Notes: generated by a model from the sequence alone, not told the origin. A DNA stretch of 64,000 bases from Bradyrhizobium icense (GCF_001693385.1 NZ_CP016428.1:1302001-1366000), one strand, 5' to 3'; shown: positions 30,154-40,062, numbered from the stretch's first letter. Numbers and translations are program-made.

Positions 30154-31068
30154 ATGGACATGGATACCGCCGACATGACAGACATGGTCAACCTCCGCGA
30201 GGAGCTCGAAGCCGTCGGCATTGAGGAAATCCTCACGCAGCTCGACCGCGAGCTGATCGGGCTAGTGCCCGTGAAAACCCGTATCCGCGAAATCGCATCG
30301 CTCTTGCTGATCGAACGTATCCGCAAGCGGCTTAATCTGACGTCGGAGGTGCCGACATTGCATATGTCGTTCACCGGCAATCCCGGCACCGGCAAGACCA
30401 CGGTGGCGCTGCGGATCGCCAGCATTCTCCACAGGCTCGGCTTCGTGCGTCGCGGCCAGGTGGTGTCGGTTACCCGCGATGAGCTGGTTGGACAATATAT
30501 CGGCCACACCGCGCCCAAGACCAAGGAAGTGCTGAAGAAGGCGATGGGCGGCGTGCTGTTCATCGACGAAGCCTATTATCTCCACCGGCCCGACAATGAA
30601 CGCGATTACGGTCAGGAAGCGATCGAGATCCTGCTGCAGGTGATGGAATCCCAACGCGAGGATCTGGTGGTGATTCTCGCCGGCTACGGCGACCGAATGG
30701 ATAAGTTCTTCGCCAGCAATCCCGGCTTCCGCTCCCGCATCGCCCATCATATCGATTTTCCCGACTATTCCGAGCCTGAATTGCTCGCGATCGCCGAGCT
30801 GATGCTGCGCGACATGAACTACAAATTCAGCGCCGATGCGCGTGAAGCGTTCATCCGCTATATCGCGCTACGCAAGATCCAGCCGCTGTTCTCGAACGCC
30901 CGCTCCATCCGAAACGCGCTGGACCGCATGCGCCTGCGCCAGGCCAATCGCCTCGTCGCCGATCTCGATCATGTGCTGACCGCTGACGACATCATGTCGC
31001 TGCAGGCATCGGACGTGCTCGCGAGCCGGGTCTTTCTGAAGGACAAGGCGACGGCTGGCTCGGCGTGA
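30154..31068 (+). CDS. cbbX: Red-type Rubisco activase CbbX
   Basis: The 304-residue AAA+ protein has Walker [12 protein letters not shown], Walker [12 protein letters not shown], and the pore and sensor regions of CbbX, the ring-forming remodelase that frees red-type Rubisco from inhibitory sugar phosphates by pulling on the CbbL C-terminus. The ATG at 30154 follows GAGG at a spacing of 8; an ATG at 30130 and another at 30160 are alternatives. It lies 132 bp after cbbS with a terminator-like hairpin in between. Confidence 0.95.
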   Translation: MDMDTADMTDMVNLREELEAVGIEEILTQLDRELIGLVPVKTRIREIASLLLIERIRKRLNLTSEVPTLHMSFTGNPGTGKTTVALRIASILHRLGFVRRGQVVSVTRDELVGQYIGHTAPKTKEVLKKAMGGVLFIDEAYYLHRPDNERDYGQEAIEILLQVMESQREDLVVILAGYGDRMDKFFASNPGFRSRIAHHIDFPDYSEPELLAIAELMLRDMNYKFSADAREAFIRYIALRKIQPLFSNARSIRNALDRMRLRQANRLVADLDHVLTADDIMSLQASDVLASRVFLKDKATAGSA

Positions 31069-31728
31069 AGCGCGACGGCGCGTCCAATTCCGGAAAAAGG
31101 GGGGTGATGGGATCGACAGCGCGCCTCGCCGGAGCGTATCGTTGCGGTGCAGCGTTCCGGTGCGGTGATCGGCGTGGCTTGCCGAGCCGTAGCTCGCGTG
31201 CCGCACAGCCCGCCTTCGCCAATAGGGCTCCGGCGCGGCAGCTTTCCTCGCTTCGCGAGCGAAGGCTGGTGCGCCCGGCAGGGTTAGAACCTGCAACCCG
31301 ACCGTTATGAGCGGGAGGGATATCCGCCAGATTCGTTGATTTTGCTATGGTTTCGGTCGATTCAGCCGGGTTCATTGCGCTTTGTCGAGGCCGTTTCCGG
31401 TGCAAGGCTGGTGCGGTAACGCGGAGGGGTTGCAAGGCCATCGTTTTGCATCATTTGTCATTTCTCTTGCGAGACGTCAGGCGTTCACTGCGAAGTTGGC
31501 TTTGAGGTTCTCGAGCCGGTGGGGCGGATCCGCCCAACACGTGTCGAAAACGGATACAGAATGGAGGTGGCTCGATCCTGGCGATCACGGGAGCTGCCAG
31601 CTTGCCGAGCCGAATCGCGAAACAGCTTCCGCCGTTCCTGCACCCCCTAACGTATAGGGCCTTGTTGCTGGCGAGCGCACTGAGTGCCGACTGTGGTTCT
31701 GGTTTTTTCCTGAAGCTGGAGCACTAGG
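31069..31728. other. Intergenic region holding a tRNA-derived fragment; no complete gene
   Basis: The 660 bp after cbbX hold the tRNA 3' fragment at 31267-31314, the palindrome next to it, and about 100 bp (31332-31430) related to sequence beside the second fragment at 40 kb. The remainder up to 31728 contains no convincing gene and must include the promoter of the DUF4403 gene. The stretch looks like an island junction. Confidence 0.6.
31267..31314 (-). repeat. tRNA 3' fragment A (attachment-site-like)
   Basis: The 48 bases match the 3' part of the complete CAU tRNA at 60381-60428 (anticodon loop to CCA) at 43 of 48 positions, in the same minus orientation. The 5' half of the tRNA is absent, so it cannot be functional. 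A degenerate copy of the tRNA-adjacent palindrome lies beside it at about 31239-31267. Tyrosine recombinases that insert at tRNA 3' ends leave such fragments. Confidence 0.8.
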
Positions 31729-33177
31729 ATGATTCATCCATCACGCACATATCAGCCGCAATACGATTCGATCGCGAATAGATCACGCATGGGCATAGCC
31801 AGCCTGGCCGCGCTCGCTCTTGGGGCGCTCCCGTCGATAGCGTTCGGCGCCGAAAAGCCGACGCTGAACCCGGACGCAGCAACGCCACTCGTAACGACTT
31901 CGCGCATCTCTGCGACGATCGAGTTCGGGCTGCCGGCTCTCGCTGCGGCGATCGAGCGGGATATTCCAAAGCGGCTTGCCACCATCGACGAACGTGTCAA
32001 CTGCGTTCATCGTCGTGTTCTCATCTTCCGCATCAACGCCAATTGCGACGTCTGGGGTTTTGTCGACCGGACTAGCCCGGTCTCGCTGTATGGCCGGGGC
32101 GACCGCGTCTTCGGAGCGGTCTCCATACATGGCGCCGCCGAGGGCCAGGGAGCCAATCGCTTCACGGCGCGTATTCGCGGCGACACCGAGGCGAGCGCGA
32201 CGATCGAGGTTGAAGCGCGCCCCGAGCTGCGGCGGGATGGGTCGCTCCAGCTAAACATCAGCGACTCCTTCCGCTGGAGCGAACATCCCTACCTTCACGT
32301 GCTCGGCCGCGAGGTTGACCTTGCGCCCTATGTCGAGCCCAACATCCGGACGCAACTGGGGCGCATCCGGTCGCGGGCGCTGGCGGCGGCGCGCGCACTC
32401 GATCTCCACGGCAAAGCCGAGACGGCGTGGCGTCACGCGTTTGAACCCATCAGACTCGCGGAGGATCCGCCGGTCTGGCTGCAGCTAACCCCGCAGAGCG
32501 CGGCTTTCGCGGGTGTCCGCGCCAATGCCAAGATATTGTGGGGATCGCTTGAACTTACCGGCTCCGCCGAAACCGTGATCGGGCAGCGGCCGCCAGCTGT
32601 CACGGTGACGGCCCTGCCGCCGCTCGGCACTGCGGTGGCCGAGCCGGGCACCTTCGATGTCATTCTTCCCGTCCGCATCAACTACGACGCGCTCAAGGAC
32701 AAGATAAGTCAGGCGATCGGAGCCGTACCGGCGCAGGACACGTCCGTGCGCGAGATTCAGGTTTATCCGTCGTCGGGTAAACTCGTGATCGGCCTGCGCA
32801 TCGCAAAGAGCTCGGACACCGATCCCAACGCGGGCCAATGGACCTATTTCTCCACCACGCCAAAAGTCGATACAAACAATAAGACCGTCGGCCTCTCCGA
32901 AATCGACCTGACAACTTCATCAGACGACAGCCAGATTGGAACTGCCGTGCAGCAGCTCGCGGCGCAACTGAAGAATGTCGCTAATCTCGACTACGGAATC
33001 TCCTACCAGAACCTGCTCATGGCGGCGAACGAACGCCTGACGCGCCCGCTGAAGGACGGCTTTCGCATGGAGGGCCGCCTCGACTCGGCAAGGCTCGAAA
33101 AGGTGCAGTTGCTGCGCGAAGGCATCCTGATTGCCGTTCATGCCAGCGGCGGTCTGAAGATACTTTACGGACTGTAA
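31729..33177 (+). CDS. DUF4403 family protein
   Basis: The 482-residue protein has an N-terminal signal peptide after a short leader (SRMGIASLAALALGALPSIAFGAEKP) and a long beta-rich body. The segments RISATIEFGLPALAAAIER and ILPVRINYDALKDKI, plus C-terminal YQNLLMAANERLTRPL, are the pattern I associate with DUF4403 envelope proteins, which look like tandem lipid-binding (TULIP/BPI-like) modules. It is likely exported. It precedes a secreted lipase by 4 bp, so the two are probably co-transcribed. The function is not known. Confidence 0.72.
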   Translation: MIHPSRTYQPQYDSIANRSRMGIASLAALALGALPSIAFGAEKPTLNPDAATPLVTTSRISATIEFGLPALAAAIERDIPKRLATIDERVNCVHRRVLIFRINANCDVWGFVDRTSPVSLYGRGDRVFGAVSIHGAAEGQGANRFTARIRGDTEASATIEVEARPELRRDGSLQLNISDSFRWSEHPYLHVLGREVDLAPYVEPNIRTQLGRIRSRALAAARALDLHGKAETAWRHAFEPIRLAEDPPVWLQLTPQSAAFAGVRANAKILWGSLELTGSAETVIGQRPPAVTVTALPPLGTAVAEPGTFDVILPVRINYDALKDKISQAIGAVPAQDTSVREIQVYPSSGKLVIGLRIAKSSDTDPNAGQWTYFSTTPKVDTNNKTVGLSEIDLTTSSDDSQIGTAVQQLAAQLKNVANLDYGISYQNLLMAANERLTRPLKDGFRMEGRLDSARLEKVQLLREGILIAVHASGGLKILYGL

Positions 33178-33181
33178 GCAG

Positions 33182-34396
33182 GTGAGCTGGACCACGCGAT
33201 ACTTCACCACCAATTTCTTTGGCCGCTGGCGGCGCAAATGGATGCCGAATGCGCTCGTCGCCGCGGCTGTTTTTGGCCTGGCGGGAATAGCGTCGGCCCA
33301 GACGACATTTTATGATGCGCCGGCATCGTTGCTCGCCGGTGCTCCGGGCAGCTTGGTGCGGCAGGAGCCGATGGACGGGGCTCCGCTCGGCGCCACCACC
33401 TATCGCGTGCTGTATCGGTCGACGGGGTTGAACGGCCGGCCGATCTTTGTATCCGGCGTCGTCATTGTTCCGCAAGCCGAGGCCCCGCCCGGCGGTCGTC
33501 CGATCGTTGCTTGGGCACATCCTACCTCGGGCATCGTCCCGCGCTGCGCGCCGTCGCTCGCCATTTTTCTGTTTCAGCAGATCCAGGGCCTTCGCTCGAT
33601 GATCTCCCGTGGTTTCGTCGTGGCGGCGACTGACTATCCGGGGCTCGGCACGCCGGGCCCGCATCCTTATCTGGTGGGGGAGAGCGAAGGTCGCGCCGTG
33701 ATCGATATCGTGCGCGCGGCGCGCTCCCTTCCCCGCGCAGGCGAGGGCAGGGACTTCACGGTGTGGGGACATTCGCAGGGCGGGCAAGCCGCGCTCTTCG
33801 CCGGGATGATTGCAAATGCCTACGCCCCTGAGCTGCGGCTTCTCGGCGTCGCCGCGGCGGCGCCGGCAACGGACCTCGCAAAGCTGATGAGCGACGATAT
33901 CAACTCGATCGGCGGCAAGAACATCACGGCGATGACGCTATGGTCGTGGCACCGCGTCTACGGAGCCGTCATCGATAAGATCGTCGATCCGCGCGCCATG
34001 CCCGCGATTGACAGTCTGGCGCAAGAATGCATCGAAGGGCCTTTCGACCTGATCGTCAGGCAGAGAACAGGGAGGCCGCTCGAGCAATATTTTTTGACGG
34101 TGCAAGATCCGACCAAGGCCGAACCTTGGCGCTCGCTTCTCGAACAGAACAGCACCGGCGTGCTCTCCTCCGAGATCCCGATCTTTCTAGCGCAGGGGAC
34201 CAATGACCAGATCATCCGGCCCGCGGTTACCCAGGCCTACATGGACAAGCTATGCAGGGCCGGCAGCAAGGTCAGGATGGTCTTGCTGCCCGGTATCGGG
34301 CACGGACGCGCCGCGCAAGCAAGCACGATGGCGGCGGTGAACTGGATGACTGACCGCTTTGCTGGGAAAATACCTCCGGACGATTGCGTCAGATAG
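33182..34396 (+). CDS. Secreted lipase/alpha-beta hydrolase
   Basis: The 404-residue protein has a signal peptide (MPNALVAAAVFGLAGIASAQ) after a basic leader. Its alpha/beta-hydrolase core has the nucleophile elbow WGHSQGGQAA, the upstream AWAHPTSGIVPRCAPS loop and a late LPGIGHGRA with the catalytic His, matching the secretory lipase (LIP-type) family. It may start at the GTG at 33182 or at the ATG at 33242 directly before the signal peptide. It sits 4 bp after the DUF4403 gene. The substrate (ester lipid) is inferred from the family. Confidence 0.82.
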   Translation: MSWTTRYFTTNFFGRWRRKWMPNALVAAAVFGLAGIASAQTTFYDAPASLLAGAPGSLVRQEPMDGAPLGATTYRVLYRSTGLNGRPIFVSGVVIVPQAEAPPGGRPIVAWAHPTSGIVPRCAPSLAIFLFQQIQGLRSMISRGFVVAATDYPGLGTPGPHPYLVGESEGRAVIDIVRAARSLPRAGEGRDFTVWGHSQGGQAALFAGMIANAYAPELRLLGVAAAAPATDLAKLMSDDINSIGGKNITAMTLWSWHRVYGAVIDKIVDPRAMPAIDSLAQECIEGPFDLIVRQRTGRPLEQYFLTVQDPTKAEPWRSLLEQNSTGVLSSEIPIFLAQGTNDQIIRPAVTQAYMDKLCRAGSKVRMVLLPGIGHGRAAQASTMAAVNWMTDRFAGKIPPDDCVR

Positions 34397-34506
34397 GAGC
34401 TACGAAGGAATCGGCTATCTGCTCGATGGGCATAACAGCTTCGACTTCAATTGTAGCGTTCGGCGGTGCTCCAGCTTTCGGTCGCCAGCCAGCGATCAGG
34501 TAGCTA

Positions 34507-35520
34507 TCAAAACGTCTCGGTAATCTTGCTCAGGCGAGGGGGACGATCCGGATCAAATCCGCAGGCGCGCGCCGTCTGCTCGATCATCCGATAGGCCGGC
34601 ACGAGCATGGTGATCGGGTCGGTGGCGGGGTCATCTTCGGCCAACCAGGGCAGCGAGCCATGCGGTCCGCCGCACAGATGCAGCGCGATCTTTTGCTCGC
34701 GCAATTCTTCCGCCAGCGCATCCACCGTGGCCGCCGTTTCATCCATGAGGCGCATCATGACAACCGGTGTGCGCGATGATAACGCGGCGCGCGGCCCATG
34801 CTGCAACTCGGCGGCGCTCAGGCCAATGGAGGGCAGGCGCAGGATTTCCGAAAGCTTGAGCGCGATCTCCCGTGCCGAGCCCAGGCCCAGGCCCCGCGCC
34901 GCCACAAACACGGCTGACGCCTTGGCGAGATCGTCGGCAATCTTGCACCAGTCGAGCGCCAGCGCGCGGTGCAGGCGATCGGGCAGCCGGTCGAGGGCTG
35001 ACCGCAGCGCACGGTCTTCCGCCAGCTCGGCAACAAGTCCGGCGCCAGCGGCCATCGAGCCGATCACGGTCTTGGTCGCCGCGACCGAGTGCTCTTGGCC
35101 TGCTTCGATCGGAACGACGAACTCCGCTTCGTCAGCCACCGGCGAGGAGGTCGCATTGACGATGGCGATGGTGCGGGCGCCCGCGGCGCGCGCCGACCTG
35201 GTCGCCGCGACAAGATCCGGGCTGCGCCCGGATTGCGAGATCACGATGAATAGCGCATGGCGCAGCATCAAGGGTGTGCGAAATGCCGTGATCACCGAAG
35301 GGGCGCTGGCCGAAACAGGAAGGCGAAGCCGCGTCTCGACCAGGTATCTCAAGAAAACCCCGGCATGGCCAGAGCTGCCTCGGCCGCACACGACGCATAG
35401 CGGGGCGGAGCCAATCCCTGCTCGCTGAGCGATGTCGCGCGTGGCGGCGCGGTTACGAACAATTTTGGCGACGACATCCGCGCTTTCCCCGATTTCGCTC
35501 GCCATCGCGGATGTCGTCAC
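34507..35520 (-). CDS. SIS-domain aminosugar-phosphate deaminase/isomerase (NagB-II/AgaS-like)
   Basis: The 337-residue protein has two SIS domains (CGRGSSGHAGVFLRYLVE with VISQSGRSPD, then ARGLGLGSAREIALKLSEI). It lacks the glutamine amidotransferase half of GlmS, as in NagB-II glucosamine-6-phosphate deaminases. In the amino-sugar cluster it would convert glucosamine-6-phosphate to fructose-6-phosphate plus ammonia, completing the MurQ-NagA route. It starts at a GTG overlapping the murQ stop by 4 bp. Confidence 0.85.
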   Translation of the reverse strand: MTTSAMASEIGESADVVAKIVRNRAATRDIAQRAGIGSAPLCVVCGRGSSGHAGVFLRYLVETRLRLPVSASAPSVITAFRTPLMLRHALFIVISQSGRSPDLVAATRSARAAGARTIAIVNATSSPVADEAEFVVPIEAGQEHSVAATKTVIGSMAAGAGLVAELAEDRALRSALDRLPDRLHRALALDWCKIADDLAKASAVFVAARGLGLGSAREIALKLSEILRLPSIGLSAAELQHGPRAALSSRTPVVMMRLMDETAATVDALAEELREQKIALHLCGGPHGSLPWLAEDDPATDPITMLVPAYRMIEQTARACGFDPDRPPRLSKITETF

Positions 35521-36509
35521 GGCTCAACCGCTCCGCCTTGCTTGCGCGGCGCCGCTCCCTTGGGATGCAGGTCACGATCCTTGGCGAGCTCGGCAAACAC
35601 GCGCCGAAGGTTGCCGTCACAGTTTTTCAGAATGGTCTCGGCATCGACCCTGTCGACGCCCAGCGCCAGAAGGCCTGCCGTCTTGATGTCTCCCTCGGCC
35701 TGCTCAAGCGAGCGTGCCGCGTGCGACGGATCGCAATGCGCGATTTGCGCCACCATGGCCTCGGCGCGCCGCTTCAGCTTGGCATTGGTCGGCTGCATGT
35801 TCACCATCATGCCGCGATACACCCGGCCAAGGCGCAGCATGATCCCTGAGGAGATCAGGTTGAGCACAATCTTCTGCGCGGTGCCCGCCTTCATCCGCGT
35901 GGAGCCGGCGATCAGCTCGCGGCCGGTCTCGATCAGAATAGGAAACTTTGCCGATTCCAGCAGTGCGGTGCCGGGATTGTTGGCGACACCGATCGTCACG
36001 GCACCGAAAGAGCCTGCCTGCTGCAGCGCCGCGACCGTGAATGGCGTTGTCCCGCTGGCGGCAACGGCGATCACCACGTCGTGCGCTGTAAGCCGAGCGG
36101 CCTTGATCTGCGCGACTGCATCATCGACATCATCCTCCGCGCCCTCGATGCTGGTGACGAACGCGCTGTCTCCGCCGGCGACGATGAAGCGGACGCGCTC
36201 GCTGGGCCAGGCGAAGGTCGGCGTCAGCTCGGCGCCGTCCTGGACCGCCACGCGGCCCGAGGTGCCGGCGCCGACATACACAATGCGTCCGCGATCGCCC
36301 AGCGCTGCCTTGGCCGCTTCGGTCGCCGCAGTGATCGCGGGAAGGGCATGGCCGATCGCCGCGACTGCCGCAAGTTGGCCCTCCCACATCGCTTCCATCG
36401 CTGACGTCAGCGGCCATGCATCAAGATCGGCAAAGCGGGGATCGACTTCTTCGGTGGCCATATAGTTGATCCATGCGCCATCAAACGCGGAACTTTGAAG
36501 CCTGTTCAT
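35517..36509 (-). CDS. murQ: N-acetylmuramic acid 6-phosphate etherase
   Basis: The 330-residue SIS-domain protein has the MurQ blocks ATEEVDPRFADLD, IVYVGAGTSGRVAVQDGAEL, GVANNPGTAL, LIAGSTRMKAGTAQK and VNMQPTNAKL. It cleaves the lactyl ether of MurNAc-6-phosphate to give GlcNAc-6-phosphate and D-lactate. The ATG at 36507-36509 has a GAGAGAAG ribosome site; a start 16 codons inside, at the conserved MATEEVDP, is possible. It overlaps the upstream kinase gene by 29 bp and the downstream SIS gene by 4 bp. Confidence 0.93.
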   Translation of the reverse strand: MNRLQSSAFDGAWINYMATEEVDPRFADLDAWPLTSAMEAMWEGQLAAVAAIGHALPAITAATEAAKAALGDRGRIVYVGAGTSGRVAVQDGAELTPTFAWPSERVRFIVAGGDSAFVTSIEGAEDDVDDAVAQIKAARLTAHDVVIAVAASGTTPFTVAALQQAGSFGAVTIGVANNPGTALLESAKFPILIETGRELIAGSTRMKAGTAQKIVLNLISSGIMLRLGRVYRGMMVNMQPTNAKLKRRAEAMVAQIAHCDPSHAARSLEQAEGDIKTAGLLALGVDRVDAETILKNCDGNLRRVFAELAKDRDLHPKGAAPRKQGGAVEP

Positions 36510-37419
36510 GGTCAGCTTCTCTCTCGGGCAGTTCTCTCTTGGGCAGGTCGAGCCGCCCTCGCGCCACCAGCAGCGCGCCGGCCGCCGCGTCGGCGTCAGG
36601 ACACCTCAGGCGGGCACGCAGGTCAGGTGTCAGCCAGGGCGTAATGGCGTCCGCGAGCCCGCCGACCAGCGAGAGCCGGTCAATTCCTCTCGCCAGGAAC
36701 AGATCGAGCAGATCGCCAATGGCATCGGCCGCGCGTTCCACAATACGGCGGCCGACCGGATCGCCCTGATTGGCGTGCCGCATCACGATCGGCGCGAACG
36801 CGGCGTAGTCTGTGGCCCTGGCTTCTTCAGACCAGGCCACCGCCTGATAAGGATCATGATCGAATGCGCCCATCACCTCTGAAAGCAATGGGGTCAGCTC
36901 GCCGCGGCGATCGGCGGCCCGCAGCGCCAGTCGAACAACCTGCAGGCCGATGTCGGCACCGCTGCCTTCGTCCGACACGGGAAAGCCGTAGCCGGCGAGA
37001 CGGATCTCACGGCCGTCGATCAGGCCGACGCCCACCGAGCCTGTGCCGGCTACCACGATGGCCCCGTCCGCGCCGCTATGGGCGCCGAGACAGGCCGCCA
37101 GGCCGTCGCTGATGAAGATGACGGACGCAAAGGGATGCGCGATCTTGTTGAGTGCCGCTTCCGCGCCCCGGCGACCAAGGCCGGCAAGGCCAATTCCGGC
37201 GTGCATCCGCGCGAAATCCTCGCCCGTCAGTCCGGCCTGTGCGGCTGCCGCTTCGGTGGCCTCCATGATGGACCGCCAGGCCTTCTCGAAGCCAATCCGC
37301 GTCGTGGCAGGCCCCGAGCTCGCTGCACCGAGCACCCTGCCGTTTTCGTCCTCGATCCGGGCGCGGCAGCGGGTTCCGCCACCATCAATGCCGAGATACG
37401 TGGTATCTTTTGTTCCCAT
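36481..37419 (-). CDS. N-acetylglucosamine/MurNAc kinase, BadF/BadG/BcrA/BcrD type
   Basis: The 312-residue ASKHA-fold kinase begins MGTKDTTYLGIDGGGTRCRA (phosphate-1 motif) and has VAGTGSVGVG (phosphate-2), GYGFPVSDEGSGADIG and LVGGLADAI (adenosine motif). Such kinases phosphorylate GlcNAc or MurNAc taken up unphosphorylated. It is first in the minus-strand kinase-murQ-SIS operon and divergent from nagA, with about 110 bp of shared regulatory region. The exact sugar is not fixed by sequence. Confidence 0.87.
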   Translation of the reverse strand: MGTKDTTYLGIDGGGTRCRARIEDENGRVLGAASSGPATTRIGFEKAWRSIMEATEAAAAQAGLTGEDFARMHAGIGLAGLGRRGAEAALNKIAHPFASVIFISDGLAACLGAHSGADGAIVVAGTGSVGVGLIDGREIRLAGYGFPVSDEGSGADIGLQVVRLALRAADRRGELTPLLSEVMGAFDHDPYQAVAWSEEARATDYAAFAPIVMRHANQGDPVGRRIVERAADAIGDLLDLFLARGIDRLSLVGGLADAITPWLTPDLRARLRCPDADAAAGALLVARGRLDLPKRELPEREADHEQASKFRV

Positions 37420-37531
37420 GGAAAGTTAACGCGAAGGTTTCGCTCCGGGTCCTCCCAAAGTCCTATGGTGTACATATGAAGTCTTGCACGGGGACTCGCC
37501 TCACGAGTCCGTGACTGCCATTCTCGGATCA

Positions 37532-38719
37532 ATGCTGATGGGCCACGCTGGTTCTTGCTCTCTGACGATTGCCGCGCAGCACATCTTCGATGGTGCCGAG
37601 ATGCGCGGGCCGCGGTCGGTCAGGATCTCGCAGGGGCGGATTGAAAGCATCACCTCCGGCGAGGCGGAGGCGGGCGCCTCAATCCGCCTTCCCGCAGACG
37701 CGATCCTTGCACCCGGATTCATCGACATCCAGGTGAACGGAGGCGGGGGCGTTCTTCTCAACGACCAGCCAACGGAGGCTGGCGTTCGACGCATCGTTGA
37801 GGCGCACCGCAAGGAGGGGACCACGGGCTGCTTGCCGACCCTCATCACCGATCGCAGCGAGGTCATCGAGCGATTGGCCGTAGCAGCCGAGGCTTGTCTG
37901 AAGATTCCCGGCGTTCTCGGCTTTCATCTGGAAGGACCGGCCCTCAACAGGTCTCGCAAGGGTATTCATCCGGAAGCCGAGATCCGCGTGCCCGATCGGC
38001 GCGATCTCGCCGCGATCAAAAGTTTTGGAGGCCGCGGCCGCTCCATTGTGACGTTGGCCCCGGAATGCGTGCCCGCGTCCATGATCGATGAATTGATCGG
38101 CGCCGGATTGCGTATCGCGGCCGGCCATAGCGACGCCACCGCCGCCGAAATCGGGCACGCGGTCGATCGCGGTGTCTCGGGGGTGACCCATCTGTTCAAT
38201 GCCATGTCGCAATTGAACGCCCGGGAGCCGGGCTTGGTGGGCGCCGCGCTTGAAGATAACCGGCTGTTTGCAGGGATCATCTGCGACGGCATCCACGTTG
38301 ACCGCGCCGGTTTGCGTGTTGCCTTCCGCAGCAAGGGACGCGATCGATTGATGCTGGTCACAGATGCCATGCCACTGGCGGGCACGAACGACCGGCAATT
38401 CATGCTGCAAGGAAGGCAGATCACGTTGCACGAAAATCGCCTGACTGGCCCCGATGGCACGCTCGCGGGCGCTCACCTCACCATGATCGAGGCGGTGCGC
38501 AACGCTGTTGCGCTGTTCGGAATCTCCCTCGTCGATGCCCTCATCATGGCCTCGCGGACGCCGGCGGCATTTCTGGGCCTTGAGTCCGAGCTTGGACGGA
38601 TCGCGCCGGGATACCGCGCCGACCTTGTCGCCTTCAATCCGAACTTTGATGTCGTCGGCACATGGATAGGCGGTATCGGTTCGATGGGCGAGGCGAGCGA
38701 GGCTTCTCACCGAGGTTAG
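37532..38719 (+). CDS. nagA: N-acetylglucosamine-6-phosphate deacetylase
   Basis: The 395-residue amidohydrolase converts GlcNAc-6-phosphate to glucosamine-6-phosphate and acetate. Motifs are LAPGFIDIQVNGGGG, the metal-binding GFHLEGPALN, AGHSDATAAEIGHAVDRG, THLFNAMS, DGIHVD and VTDAMPLAGT with the catalytic Asp. The start is uncertain: this ATG, an ATG at 37541 and a TTG at 37484 are in frame and none has a strong ribosome site. It is divergent from the kinase gene and abuts the aspartokinase gene with no gap. Confidence 0.93.
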   Translation: MLMGHAGSCSLTIAAQHIFDGAEMRGPRSVRISQGRIESITSGEAEAGASIRLPADAILAPGFIDIQVNGGGGVLLNDQPTEAGVRRIVEAHRKEGTTGCLPTLITDRSEVIERLAVAAEACLKIPGVLGFHLEGPALNRSRKGIHPEAEIRVPDRRDLAAIKSFGGRGRSIVTLAPECVPASMIDELIGAGLRIAAGHSDATAAEIGHAVDRGVSGVTHLFNAMSQLNAREPGLVGAALEDNRLFAGIICDGIHVDRAGLRVAFRSKGRDRLMLVTDAMPLAGTNDRQFMLQGRQITLHENRLTGPDGTLAGAHLTMIEAVRNAVALFGISLVDALIMASRTPAAFLGLESELGRIAPGYRADLVAFNPNFDVVGTWIGGIGSMGEASEASHRG

Positions 38720-39925
38720 ATGCACAACCACCATTCCATCATCGTGCAAAAATATGGCGGTGTCTGCCTTGAAACACCGGAGAAAATTCGCGCGGTCGCG
38801 CGCAGTCTCGCCGACCTGCATGGCCGTGGTCATCGTGTGGTGGCGATCGTCTCCGCCATGGGCAGGACCACCGACCAATTGATCGAGATGGCTTACCAGG
38901 TAAGCCCGACGCCCAATCGCCGTGAACTCGACATGCTGCTGACGACCGGCGAGCGCATCAGCATGTCCCTGATGAGCATGGCGCTTTCCGATCTCGGCGT
39001 GCCCGCGATCAGCTTCACGGGCAGCCAAGCCGGCGTGATGACCGACGGCTCCCATTCCTCCGCACGCATTCTGGACGTACGTCCCCTTCGCGTGCGTGAG
39101 GAACTTGATCGAGGGCGCGTTGTGGTGCTGGCAGGATTCCAGGGCGTGAACCCGACGACCCGGGAAATCACCACGCTCGGCCGGGGCGGCAGCGACACCA
39201 CGGCCGTTGCGATGGCCGCGGCGCTGAAGGCCGAACGCTGTGAAATCATCAAAGAGGTCGACGGAATTTGTTCGGCCGATCCGCGCATCGTGCCGGATGC
39301 GAAGCCCCTGCGGCGCGTGGACTTCGCATCGCTGTCCGAAATGTGCTTCTGGGGTGCAAAGATCCTGCATTTCCGCAGCGTAGAGCTGGCGCAAAGTCAG
39401 GATGTGCCCCTGGTTCTCACGCAGTGGGGCGGCGTTGAACACAGCACGCAAGTGATGAAAGAGGTTGCAGGCATGGAAAACGGAAAGGTTCTGGCCGTCA
39501 ACTCGATGGCCCGCATTGAGCATGTGGAAATCGATTCCAATGATCTCAATCACGGTTTCGAGAAATTCGCGCAGCATCTCAAGCAAAACAGCCTGTCCTG
39601 GCCGCAGCTTCTGGCATCACACTTCACCGCGGGAAAAACCAGCATGACTGTGGCGTGCGATTCGGAGTGGCTCGACGCCCTGTTGCGCACGCTGGAGCAA
39701 AGCCAGGATCTGCGCAAGCAGCGCGAGGCTTCAAGCTCGGTCAGTCTCACCTGCTTCGGCGGCGTTTCGTCGGAATTGCCGTTCAGGGCGTTACAGGTTC
39801 TCGGACATCACGGGATTGTCCCCGACAGTTACGTGTTGTCGCCGCATTCGGTCAGTCTGCTTGTCCCTGTGGAGAGCCGGGAGGCCGCAGTTAAGGCGTT
39901 GCATTCCCTTGTCCAGCAAACATAG
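38720..39925 (+). CDS. Aspartokinase-like protein in the amino-sugar cluster
   Basis: The 401-residue protein has the aspartokinase fold: [10 protein letters not shown] (normally KFGGTSV), [38 protein letters not shown] and [14 protein letters not shown]. The C-terminal regulatory portion has two weak ACT-like halves. The deviations in the first motif suggest a specialised paralogue and not the housekeeping LysC. It begins on the base after the nagA stop, so it is probably co-translated with an amino-sugar enzyme. No other aspartate-pathway gene is near. It ends 136 bp before tRNA fragment B. Confidence 0.82.
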   Translation: MHNHHSIIVQKYGGVCLETPEKIRAVARSLADLHGRGHRVVAIVSAMGRTTDQLIEMAYQVSPTPNRRELDMLLTTGERISMSLMSMALSDLGVPAISFTGSQAGVMTDGSHSSARILDVRPLRVREELDRGRVVVLAGFQGVNPTTREITTLGRGGSDTTAVAMAAALKAERCEIIKEVDGICSADPRIVPDAKPLRRVDFASLSEMCFWGAKILHFRSVELAQSQDVPLVLTQWGGVEHSTQVMKEVAGMENGKVLAVNSMARIEHVEIDSNDLNHGFEKFAQHLKQNSLSWPQLLASHFTAGKTSMTVACDSEWLDALLRTLEQSQDLRKQREASSSVSLTCFGGVSSELPFRALQVLGHHGIVPDSYVLSPHSVSLLVPVESREAAVKALHSLVQQT

Positions 39926-40033
39926 CTTCGAGAAGCGGCAGGGATCGCTCGCTTCGCTTTTCGAGAGAATTTTGCTGGCTTGCCGAGCCGTAGCTCGCGC
40001 GCCAGGAAGCTTCGCCTTCGGCTCCGGCGCGGC

Positions 40034-40062
40034 AGCCTTCACTCGCTTCGCGAGCGAAGGCT
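40034..40062. repeat. Palindrome adjoining tRNA fragment B
   Basis: A 13-bp inverted repeat with one mismatch (AGCCTTCACTCGC and GCGAGCGAAGGCT) flanks a 3-base loop. It directly follows the tRNA fragment on the minus strand, where a tRNA terminator would lie. A degenerate copy adjoins fragment A, and the complete tRNA has the same arms separated by about 40 bp (60316-60382). Confidence 0.7.

Noticed and set aside
37679..39586. A 635-codon minus-strand open frame spanning nagA and the aspartokinase gene
   Set aside because: It is antisense to two clear enzymes with intact motifs; high GC leaves few stops in that frame and no family pattern is seen.
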